From positions 1 to 26,717 of the forward strand of contig NZ_LR732509.1 of NCBI RefSeq assembly GCF_902506425.1: a DNA stretch of 26,717 nucleotides. Direction: 5' to 3'. Within the stretch, counting starts at the first letter, position 1; each line of letters opens with the position of its first letter. Of the stretch, positions 8,630-16,283 are shown piece by piece. The stretch is from Novosphingobium sp. 9U (lineage in GTDB: Bacteria; Pseudomonadota; Alphaproteobacteria; Sphingomonadales; Sphingomonadaceae). Made by a program: the position numbers and the translations under genes. The notes beneath the pieces were generated by a model that saw only the letters and a list, made by a program, of their open reading frames with translations, ran no database searches and had not been told where the DNA came from.

Positions 8630-9763
8630 TCATGCCGCGTTCAGTCGAGTGTCGGCGTATGCTTCTGGGTGAAGCAGCCGTTGCCCGATTTCGGCCCAAG
8701 TTGGAAATCTGCGCGGCGCAACAGTACCGGATCGGGACAGCGCTGCCCCGAACGCCGCACGCATGGATCCGGTATCACCCACACGATAGCCAAAGCGAGA
8801 GGATACGGTGCCAGCAGCGAAATCGGGGCACGCAGCTGGCAGGCCCAAATATTCGTACTGGGCGAGCTTGAGACTTGATTCTGAGAGATATTCCACACCA
8901 GGCGCAAACTTATAGGGGGCCAATCCCACCGCAGCGTGTTGCACAAAAGGTAGGGTAGCGCGAAATGGCATTTCATCGTGGATCGTGACGTTGGCAGGCG
9001 CCTCGAACTGATGCCCACAGCCGATAACATGAAACTGCACGTCGGGAAACGCAGGTGCAACTTCGCGGAAGAAGCTAGGGTCGAACAGCATGGAGCCTAC
9101 CGATACCGCAGCACGTACGCCATCTGGATAAGGACTTCTGCCGATATTTGTGAAATCACTAGGCTCAATACCAAAGCCAATGCGCCGCAACCGCTGAGGG
9201 CCTGCCCAGGCGAAATCGTCCGCCATCAAGGACGAGCGCAGGCTGACATGCTCGATTAACCCCGCATCCTTAACCAGTCGTCGTCGAACGAAGGGGTGAG
9301 CGCCCACTGTGTCGAGACGATCGGTAGCGTAGTAGATAATTTGCGCTCGGGCATTTAGCCGACGAATGCGGCGAAGCAGGATCGCCGCGACGCTGGCCTC
9401 AACCACCACATAGTCCGCTTCTGCGAACAATCGGTCGACGTCCCGATTGGGTAATGCGGCATAAAGCGGAAATAGGAGCTCCATCACCTTGTCAGTAATC
9501 GGGGAGCCTGTTGCGAAGGGATGGAATGCGGTGCGCCAAAGATAGCAGCGGATACCGTCTACAGTCTCGATCCTGTTTGCGCGATCCCACAGGAACAGCC
9601 GCGAATCGCCCTTCCGTTTCGACAGGTGGCTAAAGCGAGTGGATATGAATGACACATCGTATCCCGATTGCGCCAGCGCGTTGGCGAGCGGGTGAATGCT
9701 CGCTCGCTTGGCGGTGCGATAATCGTGATAAGCGGACAGGAAAACGATGCGCTCGGTTGTCAT
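8630..9763 (-). CDS. GumK-like glycosyltransferase (GT70-type, possible glucuronosyltransferase)
   Basis: A 377-residue GT-B fold protein without membrane helices. The N-terminus reads IVFLSAYHDYRTAKRAS, then HPLANALAQSGYDVSFISTRFS, which resembles the acceptor-side domain of GumK. The C-terminal half has VSVGSMLFDPSFF, VQFHVIGCG and APYKFAPGVEYLSESSLKLAQYEYLGLP, the last being the donor-binding block with a conserved glutamate. GumK adds glucuronic acid to the xanthan lipid-linked intermediate; a similar acidic-sugar role is plausible, though donor specificity cannot be proven here. It overlaps the GT4 gene upstream by four bases and ends its operon. The following 83-base gap to the AAA ATPase gene holds no clear terminator. 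Confidence 0.75.
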   Translation of the reverse strand: MTTERIVFLSAYHDYRTAKRASIHPLANALAQSGYDVSFISTRFSHLSKRKGDSRLFLWDRANRIETVDGIRCYLWRTAFHPFATGSPITDKVMELLFPLYAALPNRDVDRLFAEADYVVVEASVAAILLRRIRRLNARAQIIYYATDRLDTVGAHPFVRRRLVKDAGLIEHVSLRSSLMADDFAWAGPQRLRRIGFGIEPSDFTNIGRSPYPDGVRAAVSVGSMLFDPSFFREVAPAFPDVQFHVIGCGHQFEAPANVTIHDEMPFRATLPFVQHAAVGLAPYKFAPGVEYLSESSLKLAQYEYLGLPAACPDFAAGTVSSRFGYRVGDTGSMRAAFGAALSRSGTVAPRRFPTWAEIGQRLLHPEAYADTRLNAA

Positions 9764-10854
9764 CTGTGCTTGCCCGTCAGGTCTGCCGCGGTACCGCCTG
9801 CCGCCGCGCGCTTATACAATGCAAGCATGTCTTCTGCCCGCTCTTCCCAGGTAAAGGCATGGCGCAGCGCCGCCACAGACGCATCAGATACCGTCACATC
9901 GCGCGAAGCTGCAAGCAAGGGCGCCAGCGCGGAGATATCGCCCACGTCATAGGTTGTCTCAACCTCAGCCACACTCGTGATTGCAAGATTCCCGGGAATC
10001 CGTGTGCACACGATTGGTACCCGTGCGATCAGCATCTCTAGAAGCACAGTGGGCAAGCCCTCCTGCTCAGAGGCCAGCACGAATACATCGCTGTCCGCGA
10101 CCATCGCGGCCACCCCTGCATCGTCCACAAAGCCGTGAAACGTCACGCGATCTTTGACACCAGTGGACTGTGCCAGCGCTTCTAGCTCCTCACGCTGGTC
10201 ACCACGACCAACGATGTGAAAATGGGCGTTTACGAGTTCCGGCCGGCCGAGTGCGCGGATGACATCGCCGACCCTCTTCACTGGATCGAGCCGACCGATA
10301 GTGATGATTGCAGGCGCCCCGGCGAGCGTACCGGGACCGGGCCGAGATGGCGGAGCTGCAAGGTCGCCACCCAATACACAGTTAGGGATGATAATGGTAC
10401 GTTTTGCTGAGATCCCGCGGTCCTTCAGCCAGCCATACCAAGCGTCCGTCAGCAGGACGGTCCCTGCACCTTTCTCGAACAAAAACTTCTCGGCTGTGCG
10501 ATCCCATACTGCCTTGAACGCAGCATTGGCTGACGAATGCGCACCGTAAAACGCATGTGGGGTATATACAAAGGGCTTACCCTGCAGCTTGGCATGCAAC
10601 GCTCCGGCAACCGCGTACTTCGAACGTGCGCCATGGACATGGATCACGTCGGCCCAAGCGATATGCGATCGCAACTGGGTGGCTGACGCGTGGAACGATT
10701 TGTAGGGCGTCTCCACGATCTCAGGGTGAAGTGAGGCAACTTTGACCTCGTGCCCGCTGCCGGTAAGCGCGCGGGCCAAGCCGTGAATGTGGCGTGCTGT
10801 GCCACCGCCACCTTTGAGCGGCTCAAAGTCCTTGTGAACCTGAAGAATGCGCAT
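9760..10854 (-). CDS. Family 4 (GT-B) glycosyltransferase
   Basis: A 364-residue GT4-type enzyme. The glycine-rich N-terminal loop is LKGGGGTARHIHGLARAL. The donor domain carries IGRLDPVKRVGDVIRAL, then FHIVGRGDQREELEAL, VTFHGFV and the E-x7-E block SEQEGLPTVLLEML, in the usual order for retaining GT4 enzymes. It is cytoplasmic or membrane-associated, and likely adds a sugar to the undecaprenyl-linked repeat. It lies four bases after the epimerase stop and overlaps the GumK-like gene by four bases, so the three are probably co-translated. Donor sugar unknown. Confidence 0.9.
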   Translation of the reverse strand: MRILQVHKDFEPLKGGGGTARHIHGLARALTGSGHEVKVASLHPEIVETPYKSFHASATQLRSHIAWADVIHVHGARSKYAVAGALHAKLQGKPFVYTPHAFYGAHSSANAAFKAVWDRTAEKFLFEKGAGTVLLTDAWYGWLKDRGISAKRTIIIPNCVLGGDLAAPPSRPGPGTLAGAPAIITIGRLDPVKRVGDVIRALGRPELVNAHFHIVGRGDQREELEALAQSTGVKDRVTFHGFVDDAGVAAMVADSDVFVLASEQEGLPTVLLEMLIARVPIVCTRIPGNLAITSVAEVETTYDVGDISALAPLLAASRDVTVSDASVAALRHAFTWEERAEDMLALYKRAAAGGTAADLTGKHR

Positions 10855-10858
10855 GGTC

Positions 10859-11860
10859 TCAGGCCGCCTGCGTCACGCCATTCGTCGCGTAACCTAGGTC
10901 GCGCATGATTGCGACCAGCGCGTCCCGCGCCGTCCAAGCTGGCTGCCAACCGGTGCGCGCAGAAAGCTTAGAGGGATCGCCCAGCTGCTGAAGACGATCG
11001 ATCTTGCGGAAGCGTGAGGGATCGCTTTCGATCTGGACCTGCTTGCCCATGATATCGCCCATGAGCTTGACTAGCTCAGCCACGTTAAGCTCGCGCCCTG
11101 TCGATAGATTGAAGATGTCGCGTGCCTCGCCCTCCAGAACATGGCCAAGCACCGCGACAAAACCCGCAGCAACGTCGTCGACATATATATAGTCGCGCTT
11201 GGGTGCAGTGTTGCCCAGCTGGATCACTGGCTGGTCGTCCCCCGCAGCGATCTGCTGGAGAATGTCCGGGATCAGGTGGCCGTTGGGATCGCCTGAACCG
11301 ATGGTGTTGAACAGCCGTACGGCATGCGCACGCGATCCGGTGCGATCAGCCCATCCACCAATCTGGTATTCATTAGTCAGCTTAGTGATAGAATAAACGT
11401 CAGTGGCGCCGGTGCCGGTGGTTGCCTCGTTCAGAGGCCCTTCGTCCCAGCGATAAACCGCGCCACTCGACGCCATCACCAGGTTGCGGCACTCAGCCGC
11501 TTCCATAGCTTCAAGCAGCGACTGAGTGCCCATGATATTGACCTCCATCGCCAGGTGCGGCTCGCGCTCGCAGGTGGGAATGTGATGCACAGCGGCCAGA
11601 TGCAGCACCGCATCTGGACAATACTCGGCTAGTGCCGCCTTCATCCCCTCGCGATCGCGGATATCAGCATGAATCGGCGTCACACTCTCTGTCTGCTTTG
11701 GGAGGGGTAGCCCGACATACCCACTGTCCAGTGCTACCACATGACAACCGAGATCGGCGAGCAGCGCGACTGCCCTTGACCCAATGAAGCCAGCCCCGCC
11801 GGTTACTAGAACCCGGTTAAAAGGAGGGCGCTCAGGCCGGAAACTCACTGGATCGATCAA
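10859..11860 (-). CDS. NAD-dependent nucleotide-sugar epimerase/dehydratase (extended SDR)
   Basis: A 333-residue extended short-chain dehydrogenase. The NAD-binding loop GGAGFIG is at 21-27, the acidic residue after strand 2 is in VVALDSG, and HLAAVHHIP matches the family's HLAA block. The catalytic triad region has SSGAVY (Ser131/132) and Y156-x3-K160 in YSITK. Length and motifs fit UDP-glucose/UDP-GlcNAc 4-epimerases and related enzymes. It presumably supplies a nucleotide sugar to the linked glycosyltransferases. The start is a TTG at 11858-11860, eight bases after AGGAG; a GTG four codons downstream is an alternative. First gene of the minus-strand glycosyltransferase operon. Exact substrate unknown. 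Confidence 0.88.
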   Translation of the reverse strand: MIDPVSFRPERPPFNRVLVTGGAGFIGSRAVALLADLGCHVVALDSGYVGLPLPKQTESVTPIHADIRDREGMKAALAEYCPDAVLHLAAVHHIPTCEREPHLAMEVNIMGTQSLLEAMEAAECRNLVMASSGAVYRWDEGPLNEATTGTGATDVYSITKLTNEYQIGGWADRTGSRAHAVRLFNTIGSGDPNGHLIPDILQQIAAGDDQPVIQLGNTAPKRDYIYVDDVAAGFVAVLGHVLEGEARDIFNLSTGRELNVAELVKLMGDIMGKQVQIESDPSRFRKIDRLQQLGDPSKLSARTGWQPAWTARDALVAIMRDLGYATNGVTQAA

Positions 11861-12122
11861 CGTGCAATCTCCTGATAGCCGTCCACAACGAGCATTCCCT
11901 TTGTGGCGGGTCGGTGAAACTCCTCTGCCCCTGCGTTATTGAGCCGACGTTTAGCCTAGGCCCGTTTCGAACAAGGGCCCGGTCCTGAAAACGGCCTGGC
12001 CTGCTCTCGCATAAGCGGAAGCAGTTTTTATTTCGTTGCGTTTTGTGCTGCTACAATCTGTTTCCTCAACCTTGTAGGGTGCACATCAGGGTTGGTAAAG
12101 CACGGCATAAGAGGACAAGCGC
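11861..12122. promoter_or_regulatory. Divergent intergenic region with imperfect inverted repeat
   Basis: This region separates the minus-strand epimerase operon from the plus-strand export operon, so it should hold promoters in both directions. An imperfect inverted repeat has arms 11958-11968 (AGGCCCGTTTC) and 11987-11997 (GAAAACGGCCT). TACAAT at 12052-12057 is a possible -10 element for the plus strand, but no matching -35 at correct spacing was found. GAGGA at 12111-12115 serves as the ribosome binding site for the gene at 12123. Confidence 0.45.
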
Positions 12123-13037
12123 ATGACAATGGGGACGATTGGCGGTCTTGGTGCTGCTTACCCGCTCATTTCCGTCATCATTCCAGTCTACAACGACACG
12201 AAGCGCCTCATATTGTGCTTGGAACGACTGAAACGGCAGACCCTTTCCAAGCTCACTGAGGTTATCATAGTGGACAATGGCTCCACTGAGGATCTGGAGC
12301 CTGCTCGACAACGCTTCCCTGACGCGGTTTGGCTAACCGAAGCGATGCCGGGCTCCTATGCTGCGCGAAATCGGGGGATTGCGGTAGCGCAGGGCCAAAT
12401 TCTAGCTTTTACCGATTCCGACTGCCTGCCAGAACCTCAATGGCTCGAGCACGGCATAGCACCACTCATGACTGACAAACCGCCAAGTTTCGTGGGTGGT
12501 CGGATCGACCTGCTGACCACCAGCAATGCACGGCTAAGTGCGGCTGAGCTGTTTGATTTGGCTGTGGGCTTTCCACAACAGCGCTTTGTGGAGCAGGTGC
12601 ATTTTGCAATGACGGCCAACATGCTGACGCGAGCGGAAACGATGACACGGGTCGGCCCTTTCGCCATCTCCATGAAATCGGGCGGCGACCGAGAATGGGG
12701 CACTCGGGCCTGGAAAATAATCGGCCCGGGCCTTTACGTTGATGATGCAGGTATTGGCCATCCCACACGCTCGACGCGCCCTGAGGTATTGAAGCGTATT
12801 CGCCGCGTTGCCGGTGGCGAATATGATCGCAAACCGGGATGGGGAGCGGCCCTCGCCTTTTGCGCACGACACCTACCGCCGCCTCGTCGGGCCTTTCTGG
12901 ACATTGCCGCTATCAGCCCAGAAACCGCGCCGCTTATGACAAAGTTGAGAGCCATGGTCTTTGCCTACGGCACTCGTTTTTCCCTGATGCGGTATCGTCT
13001 TGCTCTACAGTTCGGAGGGGAATCCACCCGGTCATGA
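12123..13037 (+). CDS. Family 2 (GT-A) glycosyltransferase
   Basis: A 304-residue GT2 enzyme with a clean motif set: PLISVIIPVYND at 14-25, EVIIVDNGSTED at 46-57, GSYAARNRGI at 78-86 and the metal-binding DSD at 98-100 in FTDSDCLPEPQW. A further acidic block, GGDREWGTRAW, is where the catalytic base is expected. No strong membrane helix is seen, so it likely acts on a lipid-linked acceptor at the inner leaflet. The ATG is seven bases after GAGGA. It opens the long plus-strand unit that continues with outer-membrane export genes 85 bases downstream. It retains the full DSD block, unlike the GT2 at 3937, suggesting the two are not recent duplicates. Confidence 0.9.
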   Translation: MTMGTIGGLGAAYPLISVIIPVYNDTKRLILCLERLKRQTLSKLTEVIIVDNGSTEDLEPARQRFPDAVWLTEAMPGSYAARNRGIAVAQGQILAFTDSDCLPEPQWLEHGIAPLMTDKPPSFVGGRIDLLTTSNARLSAAELFDLAVGFPQQRFVEQVHFAMTANMLTRAETMTRVGPFAISMKSGGDREWGTRAWKIIGPGLYVDDAGIGHPTRSTRPEVLKRIRRVAGGEYDRKPGWGAALAFCARHLPPPRRAFLDIAAISPETAPLMTKLRAMVFAYGTRFSLMRYRLALQFGGESTRS

Positions 13038-13122
13038 TCGCTTTACGCATCGAGTGCCATAACCTAAACGAGCGCAGGAATGGAAGCGGGGCGGAAGATT
13101 GGCCAAGAAGGCTGTGATAGAA

Positions 13123-14295
13123 ATGACACGGGCAAGCCTGATTACATGCTGTGCTGGCGCGTCGCTCATGACTGTGTCTGTACACGCGCAGGAGAACCGC
13201 GTCAGCGTGGGAGCGCGCGTTGTAACAGTCTATGATAGTAACCAGCTACGGTTTGGGGATCAGCGGGTGGACGGCCCAAAAGACAACACGTCGATCGCCC
13301 CGGGAGCGACCATTGACATCAATCGTAACTTTGCGCGGCAGCGTGTGTATTTACAGGGCGCAGCGGAGTACGTGTTTAACAGCCGCTATCGCTTCCTAAA
13401 CCGCGAGAGCCTGAACTTCACGGGAGGAGCTCAGCTACGTTTCGGTCCTCGCTGCCAGATCAATCCGTCGGCGGCGCTTTTTCGTGCCCAGTCCGACCTA
13501 GAGGATCTGGGCGTCGTAACTAGCAATGTGGTGACCATTCAAGATTATTCCATCAGCGCCAGTTGCTCCCGGCCGGCCGGGTTCTTCCCTGTAGTGTCCG
13601 GCTCGATCCAGCGAACGGATAACGCCCGTCGGACTGAGCGCAACCAGACTAGCAAAGAAGGTAGGCTTGGCATTGTATGGCGCAGGCCAAGTCTGGGCGA
13701 AGCGGAACTGTTTGCACAGGTTGTTGAGATCCGAAGAAATCGGCTCCTAGCTGCTCAAACTGACTTCGTCCGAGACACCACCAATGTTAAAACATTGGGG
13801 CTCCGCCTCGCCCGCAGTGTCGGCACCCGCATTGCGACGGAGGTGCAGGCTGCTTATACTCACGCCGATCCAGCTCCAGGCATCCGTGGCTATTCCGGTG
13901 CTACCTATCGTGGCCAAGTGACATACGATATCGCGCCCCGCCTGGGCATTTCTGCAAACCTGGGTCGTGCGCTCAGCGGTCGGGGGAATCTCGGTACCAG
14001 CTACTACGTTAGTGACAGTGCCGAGTTGAAGATCCGCGCGAAGTTATCAGCGAAGACGTCGGCCGGTGCCGGTATCGAAGCCGCCAAAATCCAGTTTCGG
14101 GGCGAAGACCCTATTTTTACGGCTAACAGGCGCGGAACCGATTATCGATACACAGTAAGCGGTAATGTCAGCTATGATCTAGCGCGCACGATTGGCCTGA
14201 ACCTTGCGTCTCGGTACCGGCATCGCGATGCAAACAATGGCATCTTCGATTACTCAAGCTTCGCCACTACTGTGACTGCCTCGATCAAGTTCTAG
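13123..14295 (+). CDS. Outer-membrane beta-barrel protein of the EPS export system (GelF-like)
   Basis: A protein of about 390 residues with a signal peptide (hydrophobic stretch ending VHAQ-EN) and then alternating polar/hydrophobic strands rich in Arg, Thr, Ser and aromatic residues. It ends in a phenylalanine (ASIKF), the usual last residue of an outer-membrane barrel. Recognisable strand pairs include QRVYLQGAAEYVF, GLNLASRYRHRD and YSGATYRGQVTYD. Comparable barrels lie beside Wza-type genes in sphingan loci, where they are thought to help polymer cross the outer membrane. The ATG at 13123 is chosen because it starts directly before the signal peptide, ten bases after AAGAAGG. A TTG at 13099 in the same frame would add eight residues. 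The Wza-type gene follows after 17 bases. Confidence 0.8.
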   Translation: MTRASLITCCAGASLMTVSVHAQENRVSVGARVVTVYDSNQLRFGDQRVDGPKDNTSIAPGATIDINRNFARQRVYLQGAAEYVFNSRYRFLNRESLNFTGGAQLRFGPRCQINPSAALFRAQSDLEDLGVVTSNVVTIQDYSISASCSRPAGFFPVVSGSIQRTDNARRTERNQTSKEGRLGIVWRRPSLGEAELFAQVVEIRRNRLLAAQTDFVRDTTNVKTLGLRLARSVGTRIATEVQAAYTHADPAPGIRGYSGATYRGQVTYDIAPRLGISANLGRALSGRGNLGTSYYVSDSAELKIRAKLSAKTSAGAGIEAAKIQFRGEDPIFTANRRGTDYRYTVSGNVSYDLARTIGLNLASRYRHRDANNGIFDYSSFATTVTASIKF

Positions 14296-14312
14296 CTACG
14301 GAGAAGATCGCG

Positions 14313-15086
14313 ATGAACGCGTTAAAGAGAGTCGGCGTGATCGCCGCGCTGATCGTCGCAGTGCCTTATGCTGCGACTGCACAGACCGGCGAAGCTGGGT
14401 ATCGGCTTGGCGCTGAGGACCAGATCGAAGTGCAAATTTATGGTACCGGCGGGGTTACTGTCCGGACCCGGATAAAGTCGGACGGATCAATTACCCTGCC
14501 CCTCGTCGGTCGGGTCCAAGCCGCTGACCAGACCACCCAAGCCTTAGCTGCGAACATCACCGCGGCACTAAAGCGTGGCGACGTCATAAGGGATCCAATC
14601 GTCAACGTTGAGATCGCAACCTATGCAAGCCGGATGGTGACCATGCTGGGCGAATTCGGCTCACCGGGCCTGCTCCCGCTCGACCGCCCGCTGTCGCTAA
14701 CGGAGATGGTAGCGCGCGTTGGAGGCTTGCGTAATGGGGCGTCTGACACCGTGCTGCTGCGACACGCCAGCGGCAGTACCGAGCAGCATAACCTAGCGGC
14801 CATTGCTAAGGGCGAAGCCCGCGACGTGGCGCTTCAGTCAGGCGACGCGGTTTACGCCATGGGTGCACCGCAATATTACATTTATGGTCAAATTGGCAAC
14901 GCCGGTCTTTACGCTATTCTGCCACAAATGACGGTGCGCCAAGCACTAGCCCGCGCCGGGGGGCCAACATTGGCCGGCTCGGAGCGCAAAATTACTTTGT
15001 ATCGCGACGGCAAGGAGCAGGATGCGGAATTAACCGCACTGGTCCAGCCCAACGACGTACTGTTCGTACGCGAGCGCGTGTTCTAA
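14313..15086 (+). CDS. Wza/GumB/GelD-type polysaccharide export protein
   Basis: A 257-residue secreted protein of the Poly_export/SLBB family. The signal peptide is residues 1-23 (ending AATA-Q). The export domain begins YRLGAEDQIEVQIYG, continues with IKSDGSITLPLVGRV and ends in the PIVNVEIATYASRMV segment. At least one SLBB-type domain follows (VTMLGEFGSPGLLPL, LSLTEMVARVGG), plus a second repeat (YYIYGQIGNAGLYAI, TVRQALARAGG). Family members form the periplasmic/outer-membrane channel that meets the Wzz-type co-polymerase. No lipobox cysteine is present, so unlike E. coli Wza it is probably not a lipoprotein, and the neighbouring barrel may supply the membrane pore. GGAGAAG lies six bases before the ATG. 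Confidence 0.92.
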   Translation: MNALKRVGVIAALIVAVPYAATAQTGEAGYRLGAEDQIEVQIYGTGGVTVRTRIKSDGSITLPLVGRVQAADQTTQALAANITAALKRGDVIRDPIVNVEIATYASRMVTMLGEFGSPGLLPLDRPLSLTEMVARVGGLRNGASDTVLLRHASGSTEQHNLAAIAKGEARDVALQSGDAVYAMGAPQYYIYGQIGNAGLYAILPQMTVRQALARAGGPTLAGSERKITLYRDGKEQDAELTALVQPNDVLFVRERVF

Positions 15087-15208
15087 TTTTGGAGCATGGC
15101 CCCACCTTCTCGACGTTGTGGGCAGCAATGGTCGATCGCGCCATCTCAGGAGGACGATCCGCCTGTACAAAATAGTAGCTGCGGCGCTACAAGGGCTGCA
15201 AGGGCTAC
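15087..15208 (+). other. Spacer between export gene and murB homologue, small hairpin
   Basis: A 122-base non-coding stretch inside the operon. A short hairpin with GTAGC/GCTAC arms lies at 15175-15190, just before the AAGGG that serves the ATG at 15209. It may tune translation of the downstream gene, but the stem is only five pairs. Confidence 0.25.
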
Positions 15209-16261
15209 ATGGAGCAGGCTGGAGTGGACGCCAAAAGCAGCACGCAGGGAGCGATGCGGTCTGTAGCGGCTGTGCGATCAACGGCGGACGCCCTACAGAC
15301 AGTGCTACCGCCGCATGCGCTCACCTTTGACCTTCCTTTAGCAACGCTAGGCCGGTGGCGCATCGGCGGACCGGCTGACGTAGTAGCATCTCCCGAGAGC
15401 ATCGAAATGCTACGCGAGGTTATGGCGATAATCACTAGAACCGGCGTTCCGCATGTAATTGTCGGTGACGGCTCCAACCTTCTTTATGATGATGCCGGCT
15501 TCCGCGGCGTGGTCGTGCGCATCGGCCGGGCGTTTGGTGGCTTTGCTCTTGACGAGGACGGTGTGGTGAACGCAGGCGCCGGGTCTTGGGTGCCGTGCTT
15601 TGTTCGACAGGTTATCGATGCCGGCTTGGCAGGTGCTACGCACGCAATTGGTATTCCTGGTACGCTCGGTGGCCTCCTCACGATGAATGGGGGCAGCCAA
15701 CGTCGCGGCATAGGTGAGAACGTCCTATCGGTAGACGTCTTGGAGCGTGACGGCTCATTGGTTCGCATTGAGCAAGCCGATCTTGACTATCGCTATCGGC
15801 AGTCTGCACTTCAGACCCGGGCTGCCGTCGTGCTTTCCGCCCGCTTTCATTTCGCTTTGGCTGATCGTCATACGTTACGCCAAGAGGCGATTTCCATTCT
15901 AGCCGCGCGCCGTGCAAAGTTCCCGCGAGTGCGTGCGAATTGTGGCTCCGTGTTTGTTAGCGACCCCGCACTCTACAACCTGATCGGTCCTCCTGGCATG
16001 GCAATCGAGAAAGCCGGACTGAAGGGATTCTCTATCGGAGGCGCGCAATTTTCTCCCGACCATGCCAATTTCATTGTTAATAATGGCGGCGCGCGCTCAC
16101 AGGATGTGCTGGAACTGATTGCGTTGGCCCGCTCACGGGTGCAGGCGCTAACCGGGATTGCCATGGACGCCGAAGTTCGCCATCTCGCCCCGGATGGTAC
16201 GCTGCGTCCTGCTCACGAGGTTGGACATAACCTTACGTCCAAGGCTACGTTATATTCATAA
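15209..16261 (+). CDS. murB: UDP-N-acetylenolpyruvoylglucosamine reductase homologue in EPS operon
   Basis: A 350-residue FAD-dependent MurB-type reductase. Motifs in order: RIGGPA at 51-56, GDGSNLL at 86-92 (FAD binding), GIPGTLGG at 148-155, Y196-R197-Q198-S199, CGSVF with the catalytic-position Ser247, then GLKGFSIGGAQFSPDHANFIVN and Glu322 as the last catalytic residue. All three residues matching E. coli Arg159, Ser229 and Glu325 appear present. MurB reduces the enolpyruvyl group on UDP-GlcNAc to a lactyl ether, giving UDP-MurNAc, usually for peptidoglycan. The usual lysine after GSxF (KNP) is replaced by VSDP. It sits in an EPS export operon 22 bases before a MurA homologue and away from any dcw genes, so a dedicated polysaccharide role is likely. 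The ATG at 15209 follows AAGGG by about five bases; 15254 is an alternative. Confidence 0.88.
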   Translation: MEQAGVDAKSSTQGAMRSVAAVRSTADALQTVLPPHALTFDLPLATLGRWRIGGPADVVASPESIEMLREVMAIITRTGVPHVIVGDGSNLLYDDAGFRGVVVRIGRAFGGFALDEDGVVNAGAGSWVPCFVRQVIDAGLAGATHAIGIPGTLGGLLTMNGGSQRRGIGENVLSVDVLERDGSLVRIEQADLDYRYRQSALQTRAAVVLSARFHFALADRHTLRQEAISILAARRAKFPRVRANCGSVFVSDPALYNLIGPPGMAIEKAGLKGFSIGGAQFSPDHANFIVNNGGARSQDVLELIALARSRVQALTGIAMDAEVRHLAPDGTLRPAHEVGHNLTSKATLYS

Positions 16262-16283
16262 GTATCAGCCAAAAGGTGCCGCG

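Noticed and set aside
12036..12057. TTGCGT plus TACAAT as a promoter for the plus-strand export operon
   Set aside because: The spacing is only ten bases, too short for a sigma70-type promoter; only the -10-like element is noted.
16158..16283. Longer start for the MurA homologue
   Set aside because: It would overlap the MurB gene by about 100 bases and adds residues before the family's usual N-terminus, whereas 16284 has AAAAGG at good spacing.
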